Origin: Paramecium octaurelia
Lineage: Eukaryota; Ciliophora; Oligohymenophorea; Peniculida; Parameciidae
Assembly: GCA_905182995.1 (NCBI GenBank)
Contig: CAJJDP010000150.1
Span: forward strand, 203,164-267,163
DNA: 64,000 nt
Direction: 5' to 3'
Shown here: positions 63,228 to 64,000 of the stretch, piece by piece
How positions within the stretch are numbered: the first letter of the stretch is position 1
Layout: each line of letters begins with the position of its first letter
The notes under the pieces: generated by a model
The model's input: only the letters and a program-made list of their open reading frames with translations
Told to the model about the DNA's origin: nothing
Databases searched by the model: none
Program-made: the position numbers and the translations under genes

Positions 63228-64000
63228 TCATAATAAATGATATTTTCGAATTTAAATTTGCTTAGATTAATAATCCCAAGTCATCAAATACTCTCCATTT
63301 TCACTCATCTATCCAAATATCTAACAATGCCCAAGTTGAATAGATTATTATGTTATAAAATCACCATTTTGGTTGCTCCTTATCAAATTAATACATTTTC
63401 CATTCTTATTCAAAATCACACATTTTGACTTGATATATTATTAAGCAAATAAAGAATTACATGAATTGGAATCACATTTAACAGGAACTTCTTTTGTTTT
63501 TGAGTACTAATTATTGCTACTATTTATCTCATAAACACGCACCTACTCTTTACAATAAGGTTGAAATGTGAATCTATTGTCATTTATGAAACATAATCGA
63601 TAACCAAACTATTCAACTGTTATCTTTTATATTACATTCCATTTTTACGATGACTCCTCTATTATTAAGATTAATTTATCATATCCACAAGATATCACTC
63701 TATTCTATTTCTCATTCAAACTTAATCCATATACATAACTTGTATGATCTGTAATAGTTTGTGAACATGTCCATTAATAATTCTTTATCCAAAATTTAAT
63801 AGTTTTATCATCACTTCCTGATATAATAATATCTTCATTATTATTCAATATTAAACAATTAATCTAAGACTGATGTTCATTCAATTTGTATGAACAGATC
63901 CATTGACTATTTGAATTCATAGACCATATTATAATCTATTTATCACAACTCCCAGATATAAATTGAGTCGATTTCTTCATAAAATTTAAAGTTGTAACAG
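63228..64000 (-). CDS. WD40-repeat protein, 5' end outside the window
   Basis: The minus frame runs from the right edge to TGA 63228-63230 without introns, 257 codons visible. WD40 blades: TQFISGSCDKQIIIWS, IIISGSDDKTIKFWI, VISCGYDKLILIIEE and the closing QMSENGEYLMTWDY. It is very close in layout and wording to the C-terminal half of the gene at 29867-31399 (for example CFINDNRFTFQP against CFINDNQFTFQP). It therefore belongs to the same zinc-cluster/coiled-coil/WD40 family. Its N-terminal part lies beyond position 64000. Confidence 0.85.

Overview
The window looks like macronuclear (somatic) DNA of a ciliate, almost certainly Paramecium. It is about 70-75% A+T. Its long reading frames open only when TAA and TAG are read as glutamine and TGA is the sole stop, and the frames are joined by very small GT..AG introns, mostly 20-31 nt. 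Both traits are established for Paramecium. The species was not determined. All calls below come from hand translation in that code, so intron boundaries without clear support are approximate. Apparent frame breaks may be base-call errors, missed tiny introns or real lesions.

The layout is typical of a compact ciliate genome, with genes on both strands and short AT-rich spacers. Left part (1-17.9 kb): an R2R3-Myb-type factor with a 42-residue glutamine tract, a cyclin, small unknown genes, a guanylate-binding-protein-like GTPase, a multi-domain SP-RING/MIZ gene, a zinc-finger/coiled-coil/WD40 gene, and a small P-loop protein with an altered Walker A. Middle (18-36 kb): a TPR gene with a tiny intron at nearly every repeat boundary, an Fe-S DNA helicase of the RTEL1/FANCJ class, two more zinc-finger/WD40 paralogs, and a pentapeptide-like/WD40 gene. 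Then comes an 8.6 kb gene for a giant secreted or membrane protein (beta-helix, EGF-like, transmembrane), followed by a von Willebrand A domain alpha-kinase. Right part (48-64 kb): unknown plus-strand coding segments with many frame breaks, a calcium-dependent protein kinase, a degenerate non-LTR reverse-transcriptase remnant with in-frame TGA codons, and the 3' end of another zinc-finger/WD40 paralog.

Four single-N positions (8225, 19843, 29628, 50092) each sit between two apparently identical direct copies of 1.2-2.2 kb. In each case the sequence after the second copy continues the gene that the first copy cuts off. These are best read as overlapping contig ends that a scaffolder failed to merge, so the duplicated GTPase, MIZ, TPR, WD40 and unknown gene pieces should not be counted as extra genes. 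Removing them shortens the true locus by about 6 kb.

There is no operon-like organisation. Recurring themes are lineage-expanded WD40/B-box-like proteins, calcium and phospho-signalling (CDPK, alpha-kinase), ubiquitin/SUMO-ligase-like zinc fingers and repeat proteins.
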